Shown: positions 1 to 6,516 of the stretch, piece after piece
How positions within the stretch are numbered: position 1 is the first letter of the stretch
Layout of the letters: each line of letters opens with the position of its first letter
Assembly (NCBI GenBank): GCA_036010965.1
Contig: DASCMO010000147.1
Coordinates: forward strand, 1 to 8,379
DNA from: GCA-2686265 sp036010965
GTDB taxonomy: Bacteria > Planctomycetota > UBA1135 > GCA-002686595
Reading direction: 5' to 3'
Length of the DNA stretch: 8,379 nucleotides
Made by a program: the position numbers and the translations under genes
Notes under the pieces: model-generated
The model's database searches: none
Told to the model about the DNA's origin: nothing
The model's input: only the letters and a program-made list of their open reading frames with translations

Positions 1-1
1 C

Positions 2-895
2 GATCCGCGCTGTTCGATCCTGCTCCTGACCTGGAACGGAGCGTCCCACCTCGAGCGCCTGCTGCCGGCCCTGGCCGACCAGCGGCTGGAGGGCGGCGTC
101 GAGCTCCTGGCGGTGGACTCGGACTCGGACGACGGCACCTGCGAGCTCCTCGAGCGTGCCGGAGCGCGCGTGCGGCGCATCGAGCACGCAGCCTTCCGCC
201 ACGGTCCGACGCGCAACCTGTGCGCTCAAGGGGCGCGCGGCGAGTTCCTGGTCTACCTGTCCCAGGACGCTCTGCCCGAAGGAGAGCGCTTCCTGGAGGA
301 GTTGCTGTCGGCCTTCGAGGATCCGCGCGTCGCTGGCGCCTGCGCGCGCATCTTGCCCCACCCCGACGACGACCCCCTGGCGGCGCGCACGGTCCTGTCC
401 CTGCCGGAGGCCGGCGCCGAGCCTCTCGCGCGAGAACTGCGCGGGTCGTCGCCGACGGAGGAGCTGGACATCTCGCCGGGAGTCGAGCACCTGCGCTTCA
501 ACAACGTCGCGAGCGCCATCCGGGCCAGGGTCTTGCGCGAGCTGCCCTTTCCCGATGTGGACTTCGGCGAGGACTGCGCCTGGGCCGAGCAGGCCCTGGC
601 CGCTGGGCACCGCCTGCGCTTCTGCCCGGCGAGCGTCGCGCGCCACGCCCACGCCTACACCTCGCGCGAGGCCTTTCGGCGCTACCGCACCGACGCCGCC
701 TTCCAGCGCGCACAGTGGGGGCGGCGCGTGCGCCCCAGCTTGCTCTCAGTGGCTCGCGGTTTCCTCTACGAGGTTGGGGAAGACCTGCGCTACCTGGCGG
801 CGAGTCGCCCCTCCTCGCGCTTGCGCCACACCCTGCGCTCGCCCGTATTGCGCGGAGCGCAGGTCATCGGCCAATACCTCGGGAGCCGCGGCTGA
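2..895 (+). CDS. GT2 family glycosyltransferase, rhamnosyltransferase-like (5' truncated by window edge)
   Basis: This is the 3' part of a GT-A fold, family 2 glycosyltransferase; 297 residues are visible and the start lies just left of the window. The first visible residues (CSILLLTWNG) match the first beta strand of the fold, so only a few codons are missing. Residues 39-46 read DSDSDDGT, the nucleotide-binding Asp region. HGPTRN follows at 67-72, and SQDA at 87-90 stands where many GT2 enzymes have DxD. FGED at 188-191 is the likely acceptor-side acidic motif. The HG-TRN and T/SQDA pattern is familiar from proteins annotated as rhamnosyltransferases; the actual sugar cannot be read from sequence. 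There is no membrane segment, so a cytosolic or membrane-peripheral enzyme acting on a lipid-linked glycan is inferred. It is clearly paralogous to the N-terminal domain of the next protein. The class is secure; donor and acceptor are unknown. Confidence 0.88.
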   Translation, partial: DPRCSILLLTWNGASHLERLLPALADQRLEGGVELLAVDSDSDDGTCELLERAGARVRRIEHAAFRHGPTRNLCAQGARGEFLVYLSQDALPEGERFLEELLSAFEDPRVAGACARILPHPDDDPLAARTVLSLPEAGAEPLARELRGSSPTEELDISPGVEHLRFNNVASAIRARVLRELPFPDVDFGEDCAWAEQALAAGHRLRFCPASVARHAHAYTSREAFRRYRTDAAFQRAQWGRRVRPSLLSVARGFLYEVGEDLRYLAASRPSSRLRHTLRSPVLRGAQVIGQYLGSRG

Positions 896-896
896 G

Positions 897-971
897 ATGG
901 GCTCTGCCGCGTTGCGATCGACCTGGAGAGTCCGGATACTCAGGCGCCGCCGCGGCGGCCGTCAGCGCTGA
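897..971 (+). other. Possible 24-codon arginine-rich mini-ORF bridging two glycosyltransferase genes
   Basis: An ATG one base after the stop of the upstream GT2 gene opens a 24-codon frame. Its TGA overlaps the ATG of the next gene as TGATG (969-973). About nine of its residues are arginine. It contains AGA, AGG and ATA codons, unlike its neighbours, so a conserved protein is unlikely. The stop-start contacts at both ends would allow ribosomes to be handed from the first gene to the second, which lacks a convincing Shine-Dalgarno sequence of its own. A GGGAG at 881-885 lies 11 bases before the mini-ORF ATG, rather far for a good site. This could equally be chance. Confidence 0.2.
946..959. 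repeat. 14-bp perfect GC-only palindrome in the intergenic leader
   Basis: The sequence GCCGCCGCGGCGGC equals its own reverse complement and lies 11 bases upstream of the ATG at 971. As RNA it could fold into a short stem, but a realistic loop would use up the centre and no T-tract follows. It could affect initiation at the downstream start or be a by-product of base composition. No factor-binding role can be assigned. Confidence 0.25.
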
Positions 972-3709
972 TGCGTCCCATCCAGTCCGTCTCCGTGCTC
1001 GTGCCCACCTGGCAAGGGATCGAGTTCCTCGGTCGGCTGCTCGATGCCCTCGCCGCCCAGCAGGTCGGTCTGCCCTGGGACCTGACGGTGATCGACTCGG
1101 GCTCTGACGATGGCACCTGGGAACTACTCGGCGAGCGCGCGCGGGGGTTTCCCGTGCCCCTGCGCCGCGAGCGCATCGATCCGGTCGAGTTCGATCACGG
1201 CGACACGCGTAATCTCCTGGCGGCCAGGAGCGACGGGGATCTCCTGTGCTTCCTGACCCAGGACGCCGTGCCGCTCGGCGACGACTGGCTCGCGACCCTG
1301 GCGGAGAACTTTCGTGACCAGCGGGTGGGCGCTGCCTACTGCCGCAACATCGTGCGTCCCGACGCCGATGTCCTGACGCGCGTCTTCGCCGAGGCCGATC
1401 CGGGGTACGCCCCCCAGCGCCGCGAGACGCGCCTGCCCGAGGCGGAGGTCTACGATTCGCTCGACCCCCACGAGCGGCGGCTGCTCTACAACTTCAACGA
1501 TGTCGCGTCGGCCGTGCGGCGTGAGCTGTGGGAGCGACACCCCTTTCCTCGCACGGCGTTCGGCGAGGACATCCTGATGGCCCGCGCCCTGCTCGAGGCC
1601 GGGTTCACGATCGTGTACGACGCCGAGGCGGCGGTCGAGCACAGCCACGAATACGACGCGACCGGGTACCGCGAGCGAGCTCGGATCGATGCGCGCTTCA
1701 ACGCCGAGTGGCTCGGCCGCGTCTGCGTCGGCTCGCGCGCGGACGCGCGCACCTTGACCGAGCGCCAGGTCGAACTCGACCGGCGCGCCCTGGAGCAGGC
1801 AGATTGCTCGGGCGTGGCCCTTGCGAGCCAGCTCGAACGCGCTCAGGATCTGCGCGCTGCCACCTTCGAAGGGCTCTGGGAGGGAGGCCAGAGTTCGGTG
1901 CGGTGGCCCGCTACGCGCCTCCTGGATCGGACGGACCTCTCCGTGCTCTTCGTCGTGCACGGATTCCCCCCCGACACCTGGGCGGGGACCGAAATTTACA
2001 CCCAGAATCTGGCGACGGAGCTCGAGCGCCGCGGACATCGCTGCACGATCCTGGCCCGCGTCCCGGCCACCGATGGGGAGAACTCGCCCCCCGATTTCGA
2101 TGTCGCCGAGTCCGAGTTTCAGGGCCTGCGCGTCCTGCGCATGACCCACCGCCTCGACCACGAGAGCCTGCGGGAGAGCTATCACCAGCCGCGAGCCGAG
2201 GCCGCCTTCCGGCGCGTACTGGAGCGTGAGCGTCCGGACATCGTGCACTTCCAGCACCTGATCCACACCTCAGCGGGTCTGGTGGAGGTGGCGCGCGAGC
2301 TGGGATTGCCCACCATTGTCCACTGCCACGACTACTGGGCCCTCTGCGCGCGCGTGCAGCTGATTCGTCCCGATGGCGTGCGCTGCTCGCAGAACATGGG
2401 CAGCGGTTGCTTCCTGTGCGTCAAGGAGAAGGAGAGCGCCTACGCCCACATCCCTGGCCTGCGACGCCTGGACAGGGTGGCGGGCGGCTTGCTGGAGGGG
2501 GTCGCGCGCGGCCTGCGCCGGGGGCGTGCACTCGGCGAGCGCTCCGCGCGACGCTGGGACGGCTACAGCGATATGCGCGCCCGTCACGACTTCGTGGTCG
2601 GGGCTTACGCGGCGGCTGACCTGCGCATCAGCCCCAGTCGTTTTCTGCGCGCGAAGCACGTGGAGAGCGCCGGCTTCGACCCGCACACCTTCCTCTTCTC
2701 CGACAACGGCATGCGGACCGACCACGTGCGTGCTCTGGACAAGGCTCCCGATCCCGAGGTCCGGGTGCGCTTCGGTTTCGTCGGCTCCCTGGTCTGGTAC
2801 AAGGGGGGCGAGGTCATGATGCGCGCCATGCAGCTCCTGGCGGGGACGCGGGCCGTGCTCAACGTCTACGGGGACTTTCGTCCCCAGGAGGACGATCACC
2901 ACGCCGAGCTCGCGCGCATGGCCGAGGGAGCGCCGGTGGTCTTCAAGGGCCGCTTCGACAACGCGCGCCTCTCGGAGGTCTACGCCGAGATCGATGTTCT
3001 GGTCGTGCCGTCCATCTGGTATGAGAACTCGCCGATCACGATCCACGAGGCCTACCTGACCCGCACTCCCGTGCTGGCCAGCGACATCGGCGGCATGGCG
3101 GAGTTTGTCCGCGATGGAGTGGACGGCCTGCAGTTCGAGGTCGGCAACCCCGAGGACCTGGCGGCTAAGATGCGCCGCTTCCTCGACGAGCCGACCCTCG
3201 CCGCCGACCTCTCACAGGAGTTCATGGAGATCAAGACCATCGCGCAGAACGCCGCCGAGACCGAGTTTCGCTACCGCGGCCTGGCCTGCCGCGTGCGCGA
3301 GGAGGGCGAGCGGACCCTGCTGGAATTCGGCGCGAGCGAGGCCTGCGAGCGCCAGGGGCCGGTGGAGTCCCAGGGCGCGGGCCTCTTGCTCCTGCGGCCC
3401 GGCGGCGCCGTGGAGTACGACCTGGACGGGATCGGTGGCGGGCCGCTGGATCTCTCGGTCGAGATCCTGGCCCTGGGCAGCGAGCCCGAGCTGGAGCTGA
3501 GCGGCCGCGTACTGCTGGACGGGTGCGAGGTCGGTGAGCTGGGGCCCGTGCGGGCCGGCGACGGTGATGTCGTCAGCGAGCAGGTGCTGGCACTCGATGT
3601 TCCCGCCGGCGCCCGGCGCCTGCGTCTCGAGACGGCCGTCGGGGGTCACCTGCGCCTGCGACGCCTGCGCGTGAGCGAGCGGCGTGTGACCCAGGGAGGG
3701 CGGGAGTGA
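971..3709 (+). CDS. Multidomain glycosyltransferase: GT2 + GT4 + C-terminal beta-sandwich-like domain (912 aa)
   Basis: This is a fusion protein likely to add two successive sugars during surface-glycan assembly. Residues 6-255 form a GT2 (GT-A) domain with DSGSDDGT (42-49), HGDTRN (76-81), TQDA (96-99) and FGED (197-200); it aligns along its length with the preceding gene product. Residues 256-320 are a linker. Residues 323-760 form a GT4 (GT-B) domain: the N-terminal half begins at LSVLFVVHGFPP with a glycine-rich turn WAGTE (337-341), and the C-terminal half has FVGSLVWYKG (603-612) and an EX7E signature between E685 and E693. Five cysteines lie at 452-483. Residues 765-905 contain no transferase motif and look like alternating beta strands. 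There is no signal peptide or membrane segment, so a cytosolic enzyme is inferred. ATG 971 is the first start after the upstream stop in this frame; its Shine-Dalgarno is poor, suggesting coupled translation. Domain calls are strong; sugar specificities are unknown. Confidence 0.9.
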   Translation: MRPIQSVSVLVPTWQGIEFLGRLLDALAAQQVGLPWDLTVIDSGSDDGTWELLGERARGFPVPLRRERIDPVEFDHGDTRNLLAARSDGDLLCFLTQDAVPLGDDWLATLAENFRDQRVGAAYCRNIVRPDADVLTRVFAEADPGYAPQRRETRLPEAEVYDSLDPHERRLLYNFNDVASAVRRELWERHPFPRTAFGEDILMARALLEAGFTIVYDAEAAVEHSHEYDATGYRERARIDARFNAEWLGRVCVGSRADARTLTERQVELDRRALEQADCSGVALASQLERAQDLRAATFEGLWEGGQSSVRWPATRLLDRTDLSVLFVVHGFPPDTWAGTEIYTQNLATELERRGHRCTILARVPATDGENSPPDFDVAESEFQGLRVLRMTHRLDHESLRESYHQPRAEAAFRRVLERERPDIVHFQHLIHTSAGLVEVARELGLPTIVHCHDYWALCARVQLIRPDGVRCSQNMGSGCFLCVKEKESAYAHIPGLRRLDRVAGGLLEGVARGLRRGRALGERSARRWDGYSDMRARHDFVVGAYAAADLRISPSRFLRAKHVESAGFDPHTFLFSDNGMRTDHVRALDKAPDPEVRVRFGFVGSLVWYKGGEVMMRAMQLLAGTRAVLNVYGDFRPQEDDHHAELARMAEGAPVVFKGRFDNARLSEVYAEIDVLVVPSIWYENSPITIHEAYLTRTPVLASDIGGMAEFVRDGVDGLQFEVGNPEDLAAKMRRFLDEPTLAADLSQEFMEIKTIAQNAAETEFRYRGLACRVREEGERTLLEFGASEACERQGPVESQGAGLLLLRPGGAVEYDLDGIGGGPLDLSVEILALGSEPELELSGRVLLDGCEVGELGPVRAGDGDVVSEQVLALDVPAGARRLRLETAVGGHLRLRRLRVSERRVTQGGRE
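3695..3699 (+). promoter_or_regulatory. Shine-Dalgarno GGAGG deciding the GTG start at 3706
   Basis: GGAGG lies 6 bases before GTG 3706, inside the last codons of the upstream gene. It supports this start over the in-frame GTG at 3775, which has no comparable site. The GTG overlaps the upstream TGA as GTGA, a usual sign of translational coupling. Confidence 0.7.
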
Positions 3710-4983
3710 GCCGCCGCCGACGAGGACGCGCGGCCCCGCGGCGAAAGGTCTCGCCCGATCCTCTCGACCTGCGGGTGGAGCTCGGAGAGGCCGTCGCCGA
3801 CGCGGACCTGCCGCTGTGCACGATCGTGATCCTCAATCTCGACGGCCATCACCATCTCGAGCCCTGCTTCACTGCCTTGCGGGCGCTCGACTACCCCGAG
3901 GATCGCTTCGAGGTGCTGTTGATCGACAACGCCTCGAGCGACGGAAGCGTCGAGAGCGTGCGGCACGATCACGCCTGGGTGCGACTGGTCGAGAACGACA
4001 CCAACGTCGGCTTCAGCGCCGGCTGCAACCAGGGCGCGGCCCTCTCTCCCGAGGCGGAGGTGCTGGTGTTCCTGAACAACGACATGCGCGTCGAGCCCCG
4101 CTGGCTGCGGGAGCTGGTCTCACCTATCGCCCGCGGGGAGTGCAGCACGACGACGGCGCGCATGTACTCCTGGGACGGCAAGCTGATGAACAGCGCCGGT
4201 GGTGGGATGAATTTCCACGGGATCGGAATCCAGCGTGGCTACCTGGAAGAGCCCGGCGAGAGCTACGCCTGGCCGCGCAAGACCCTCTTCGCCTGCGGCG
4301 GCGCCATGGCCGTCGATGCCGGCGTCTTCGAGGAGGTCGGGGGCTTCGACGATGAGTACTTCGCCTACTACGAGGATGTGGACCTGGGATGGCGCACCTG
4401 GCTGGCCGGCAAGGAGGTCTGGTACGTGCCGACGGCCGAGTGCTACCACCACCACTCAAGCACGAGCGGGAAGTTGCCGCCTGAGATGATCCGCGTGTTG
4501 CAGGTGCGCAACCCGCTGCTGACCTGCTTCAAGAACTACTCCGACGAGAACCTGCGCAAGGTCCTGCCCGCCATGCTGGGGCTCGCCATGCGGCGCATGT
4601 TCCTGGTGTCGGGTCTGCAGGACGACACGCCGTTCCGTATCGAGCGGGCGGGCCGAGGCCGGCGGGGGCCCGTGCGGCGCGCCTGGGACAAGGCCCGCAC
4701 GAGCGTGAATCAGGCGGTCCCGGTGCGCAAGGTGTCCGCCGCCGACATGATCGGCGTGAACGACCTCCTGGGACGCTGGGATCACTGGATGGCCCGGCGG
4801 GGAGAGGTGCAGGCCATGCGCGTGAAGAGCGATCAGGAGATCTTTCGCCTGTTTCTGCGTCCTGAGTGGTGCATCGAGGGCGAACCTGCGTACGGAGAAC
4901 TCCAATCGGGCTTGACGTCGTTCCTCGGGATCGATGAGTTGTTCGAGGGCCTCTCCGAGGCCGGACCCGAACCGAACAAGTAG
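3706..4983 (+). CDS. GT2 family glycosyltransferase, WbbL-like
   Basis: This 425-residue GT-A glycosyltransferase is probably another chain-building enzyme of the same glycan. The fold begins near residue 37 (CTIVILNLDG). IDNASSDGS (73-81) is the first nucleotide-binding Asp region, NVGFSAGCNQG (100-110) is typical of WbbL-like GT2 proteins, and NND at 124-126 is the metal-binding DxD equivalent. CGGAMAVDAGVFEEVGGFD (197-215) and YYEDVDLGWR (221-230) carry the acceptor-site acidic residues, and RNPLLTCFKNYS (268-279) is the usual C-terminal segment. Residues 1-14 are strikingly basic (RRRR, RR and RRK clusters), a possible contact with anionic phospholipid. Residues 285-302 are hydrophobic with scattered charges and look like a membrane-contacting helix rather than a clear transmembrane segment. 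About 120 further residues have no motif I recognise. It overlaps the preceding gene by 4 bases. Family assignment is firm; the transferred sugar is not known. Confidence 0.9.
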   Translation: MSRRRRGRAAPRRKVSPDPLDLRVELGEAVADADLPLCTIVILNLDGHHHLEPCFTALRALDYPEDRFEVLLIDNASSDGSVESVRHDHAWVRLVENDTNVGFSAGCNQGAALSPEAEVLVFLNNDMRVEPRWLRELVSPIARGECSTTTARMYSWDGKLMNSAGGGMNFHGIGIQRGYLEEPGESYAWPRKTLFACGGAMAVDAGVFEEVGGFDDEYFAYYEDVDLGWRTWLAGKEVWYVPTAECYHHHSSTSGKLPPEMIRVLQVRNPLLTCFKNYSDENLRKVLPAMLGLAMRRMFLVSGLQDDTPFRIERAGRGRRGPVRRAWDKARTSVNQAVPVRKVSAADMIGVNDLLGRWDHWMARRGEVQAMRVKSDQEIFRLFLRPEWCIEGEPAYGELQSGLTSFLGIDELFEGLSEAGPEPNK

Positions 4984-4985
4984 GA
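4982..4985 (+). promoter_or_regulatory. Shine-Dalgarno AGGA overlapping the upstream stop codon
   Basis: AGGA overlaps the TAG stop (4981-4983) of the WbbL-like gene and lies 3 bases before ATG 4989. The spacing is short, but the overlap with the stop suggests re-initiation by terminating ribosomes. The ATG also sits exactly at the start of the conserved GT2 fold. Confidence 0.5.
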
Positions 4986-4988
4986 CCC

Positions 4989-5714
4989 ATGAAGCTCTCG
5001 GTCGTGATGCCTGTGTACAACGAGGAGCGCACCCTCGAGGAGATCGTCGAGGCTGTGCTCGCGACCCCCTACGAGAAGGAGCTCCTGCTGGTCGATGACG
5101 CCTCGCGGGATGGTTCAGCGGAGATCATGCGGCGCCTGGCCGAACGGCACGCCGAGATTCGCTGCTTCCACCACGAGGAGAATCGCGGCAAGGGCGCGGC
5201 CCTGGCGACGGGCTTCGCCCAGGTGCGCGGCGATGTGGTCATCGTGCAGGACGCCGACCTGGAGTACGACCCGCGGGACTACGGCGCGCTGCTGCGGCCG
5301 ATCCTCGACGGGAAGGCGGACGTCGTCTATGGCAGCCGCTTCCTGGGCGGCGCGTACGTGCGGGTGCACCTGTTCTGGCACTACGTGGGCAACCGCATGT
5401 TGACCTTGCTCAGCAACATGTTCACCAACCTGAACCTGACCGACATGGAGACCTGCTACAAGGTCATGAAGGTCGAGATTGCCAGGCGACTGGACATCCA
5501 GTCGCGGACCTTCGCCGTCGAGCCGGAGATGACCGCCAAGATCGCCCGTATGAAGGCGCGCGTGTTCGAGGTGCCGATCTCCTACGCGGGCCGGGACTAC
5601 GCCGACGGGAAGAAGATCGGCCTCGCGGACGCCTTCATCGCGGTGGGGGCGATCGTGCGCTGGAATGTACTCGAACCTCCGCCCGCTCCCGCGGAAGCAG
5701 ACGACGGCGCCTGA
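4989..5714 (+). CDS. DPM1-like GT2 glycosyltransferase (polyprenyl-phosphate sugar synthase)
   Basis: This 241-residue protein is of the dolichol/polyprenyl-phosphate mannosyl- or glucosyltransferase type. Such enzymes move a sugar from a nucleotide donor to a polyprenyl phosphate, giving a membrane-bound donor for later transfer outside the cytoplasm. The fold begins at once: LSVVMPVYNEERTL (3-16), LLVDDASRDGS (33-43), ENRGKGAAL (64-72), DADLEYDP with the DxD motif (88-95) and VYGSRFLGG (113-121). HYVGNRMLTLLSNMFTNLNL then TDMETCYK (131-158) is a very characteristic block of this group, followed by EPEMTAKIAR (178-187) and VPISYAGRDYADGKKIG (195-211). There is no C-terminal membrane segment, as in the short soluble or peripheral members. 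It is the last gene of the run, 5 bases after its neighbour and 3 bases from a convergent gene. Family is highly confident; mannose versus glucose or another sugar cannot be decided here. Confidence 0.92.
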   Translation: MKLSVVMPVYNEERTLEEIVEAVLATPYEKELLLVDDASRDGSAEIMRRLAERHAEIRCFHHEENRGKGAALATGFAQVRGDVVIVQDADLEYDPRDYGALLRPILDGKADVVYGSRFLGGAYVRVHLFWHYVGNRMLTLLSNMFTNLNLTDMETCYKVMKVEIARRLDIQSRTFAVEPEMTAKIARMKARVFEVPISYAGRDYADGKKIGLADAFIAVGAIVRWNVLEPPPAPAEADDGA

Positions 5715-5730
5715 GGTTCAGACCTCCAGG
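5710..5730. terminator. Candidate bidirectional hairpin across two convergent stop codons
   Basis: Bases 5713-5717 (GAGGT) pair with 5722-5726 (ACCTC) around a TCAG loop. With C5727 bulged, 5710-5712 (CCT) pair with 5728-5730 (AGG), giving about 8 base pairs. The structure covers both the TGA of the DPM1-like gene (5712-5714) and the reverse-strand stop of the metallo-hydrolase gene (5718-5720). No T-tract follows on either strand, so it is not a canonical Rho-independent terminator. It may slow polymerase, protect 3' ends or be chance. Confidence 0.3.
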
Positions 5731-6503
5731 TCGGGCCCGATCTCGTCCTGGGAGGCCGTGAGCACGCGCACGTGGGACAGGCCGATGCGCTCGAGGGCGG
5801 CGCGGGCCACCTCGACGGCTAGTTCCGGTCGGTTGGCCTTTTTGGATAGGTGTGCCAGGACGAGGGTATGGAGCTCGGCGTGGGCCAGGCCCTCGAGCAT
5901 GGTCGCCGCCTGGTCATTCGACAGGTGTCCGCGGTCGCCGCGGATGCGATCCTGCAGGGACGGCGGGTAGGGCGTCGAGCGCAGGAGCCCGGGGTCGTGG
6001 TTGAACTCCAGGACCAGCACGTGCGCTCCCGCGAGGGCGCGCGCCACCTCGTCTCGCGGGTGTCCCATGTCGGTCAGGATGACCGCCACCCTGCCCTCGT
6101 GCTCGAAGCGGAAGGCGACCGTCGGGTCGCAGTCGTGGGGCAGCAGGACCACCTTCGCCTCGAGGGTTCCGCGCCCGTCTCGCCCCTCGAGCTCGATGCG
6201 TCCCCCGATCGGGAGGGCCGCCTTGCGCGGCGCCCGGTCGACGGCGCGGTGGGTCATGATGGTCTCGGCGCAGTGCAGGAGGGCGCGCTGCCGCTTGGCC
6301 AGGGCGCCCGCGCTGCGCGAGTGGTCGAGGTGCCCGTGGGTGACGAGCACGTGGTCGAGGGCGCGCGGTGCGAGGCGCGCGGCTTCGAGGCGCTCGGAGA
6401 GGGCCCGCACCCCGAGGCCGGCGTCGATCAGGGCGGTGACCTCGCCGGCCCGCAGCAGGGCCGCGTTGCCCTCGCTTCCGCTCGAGAGAACCTGGAGGCG
6501 CAC
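5718..6503 (-). CDS. Metallo-beta-lactamase-fold hydrolase, YycJ/WalJ-like
   Basis: This 261-residue protein of the metallo-beta-lactamase superfamily has the layout of YycJ/WalJ proteins, cytosolic two-metal hydrolases linked in other bacteria to nucleic-acid processing and cell-wall homeostasis. The N-terminus carries the family opening SSGSEGN (7-13). The metal site THGHLDH is at 55-61 (H56, H58, D60, H61). Further likely ligands are H123 in LPHD, D145 in LTDMG and H218 in AHLS. LEFNHD (165-170), a YP-SLQDRI segment (179-187) and GHLSN (192-196) are typical of this subgroup rather than of beta-lactamases or glyoxalases. The protein has about the usual length for the family and no signal peptide. 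GTG 6503 is chosen because the fold begins immediately and a reverse-strand GAGGG lies 8 bases upstream. It is co-oriented with the GDSL gene 12 bases upstream. The true substrate is unknown. Confidence 0.9.
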   Translation of the reverse strand: MRLQVLSSGSEGNAALLRAGEVTALIDAGLGVRALSERLEAARLAPRALDHVLVTHGHLDHSRSAGALAKRQRALLHCAETIMTHRAVDRAPRKAALPIGGRIELEGRDGRGTLEAKVVLLPHDCDPTVAFRFEHEGRVAVILTDMGHPRDEVARALAGAHVLVLEFNHDPGLLRSTPYPPSLQDRIRGDRGHLSNDQAATMLEGLAHAELHTLVLAHLSKKANRPELAVEVARAALERIGLSHVRVLTASQDEIGPDLEV

Positions 6504-6511
6504 GCGCTGGA

Positions 6512-6516
6512 CCCTC
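6512..6516 (-). promoter_or_regulatory. Shine-Dalgarno GAGGG deciding the GTG start at 6503
   Basis: Read on the reverse strand, GAGGG overlaps the last base of the TAG stop of the GDSL gene (6516-6518) and lies 8 bases before the GTG. This supports the GTG and coupling within a two-gene transcript. Confidence 0.55.

Noticed and set aside
893..895. TGA read as selenocysteine or tryptophan
   Set aside because: The stop follows a natural-looking GT2 C-terminus, the next gene has its own ATG, and I see no selenocysteine insertion element. Readthrough stays only a remote possibility.
220..1107. Forward 295-codon frame across the first gene and the start of the second
   Set aside because: It is rich in Arg, Ala, Pro and Gly, typical of an out-of-frame reading of GC-rich codons. 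The GT2 motifs are all in the other frame.
1124..2266. Long reverse-strand open frame (380 codons) opposite the GT2-GT4 fusion gene
   Set aside because: It lies wholly antisense to a gene with clear glycosyltransferase motifs. Long antisense frames are expected in high-GC DNA, and its translation shows no recognisable domain.
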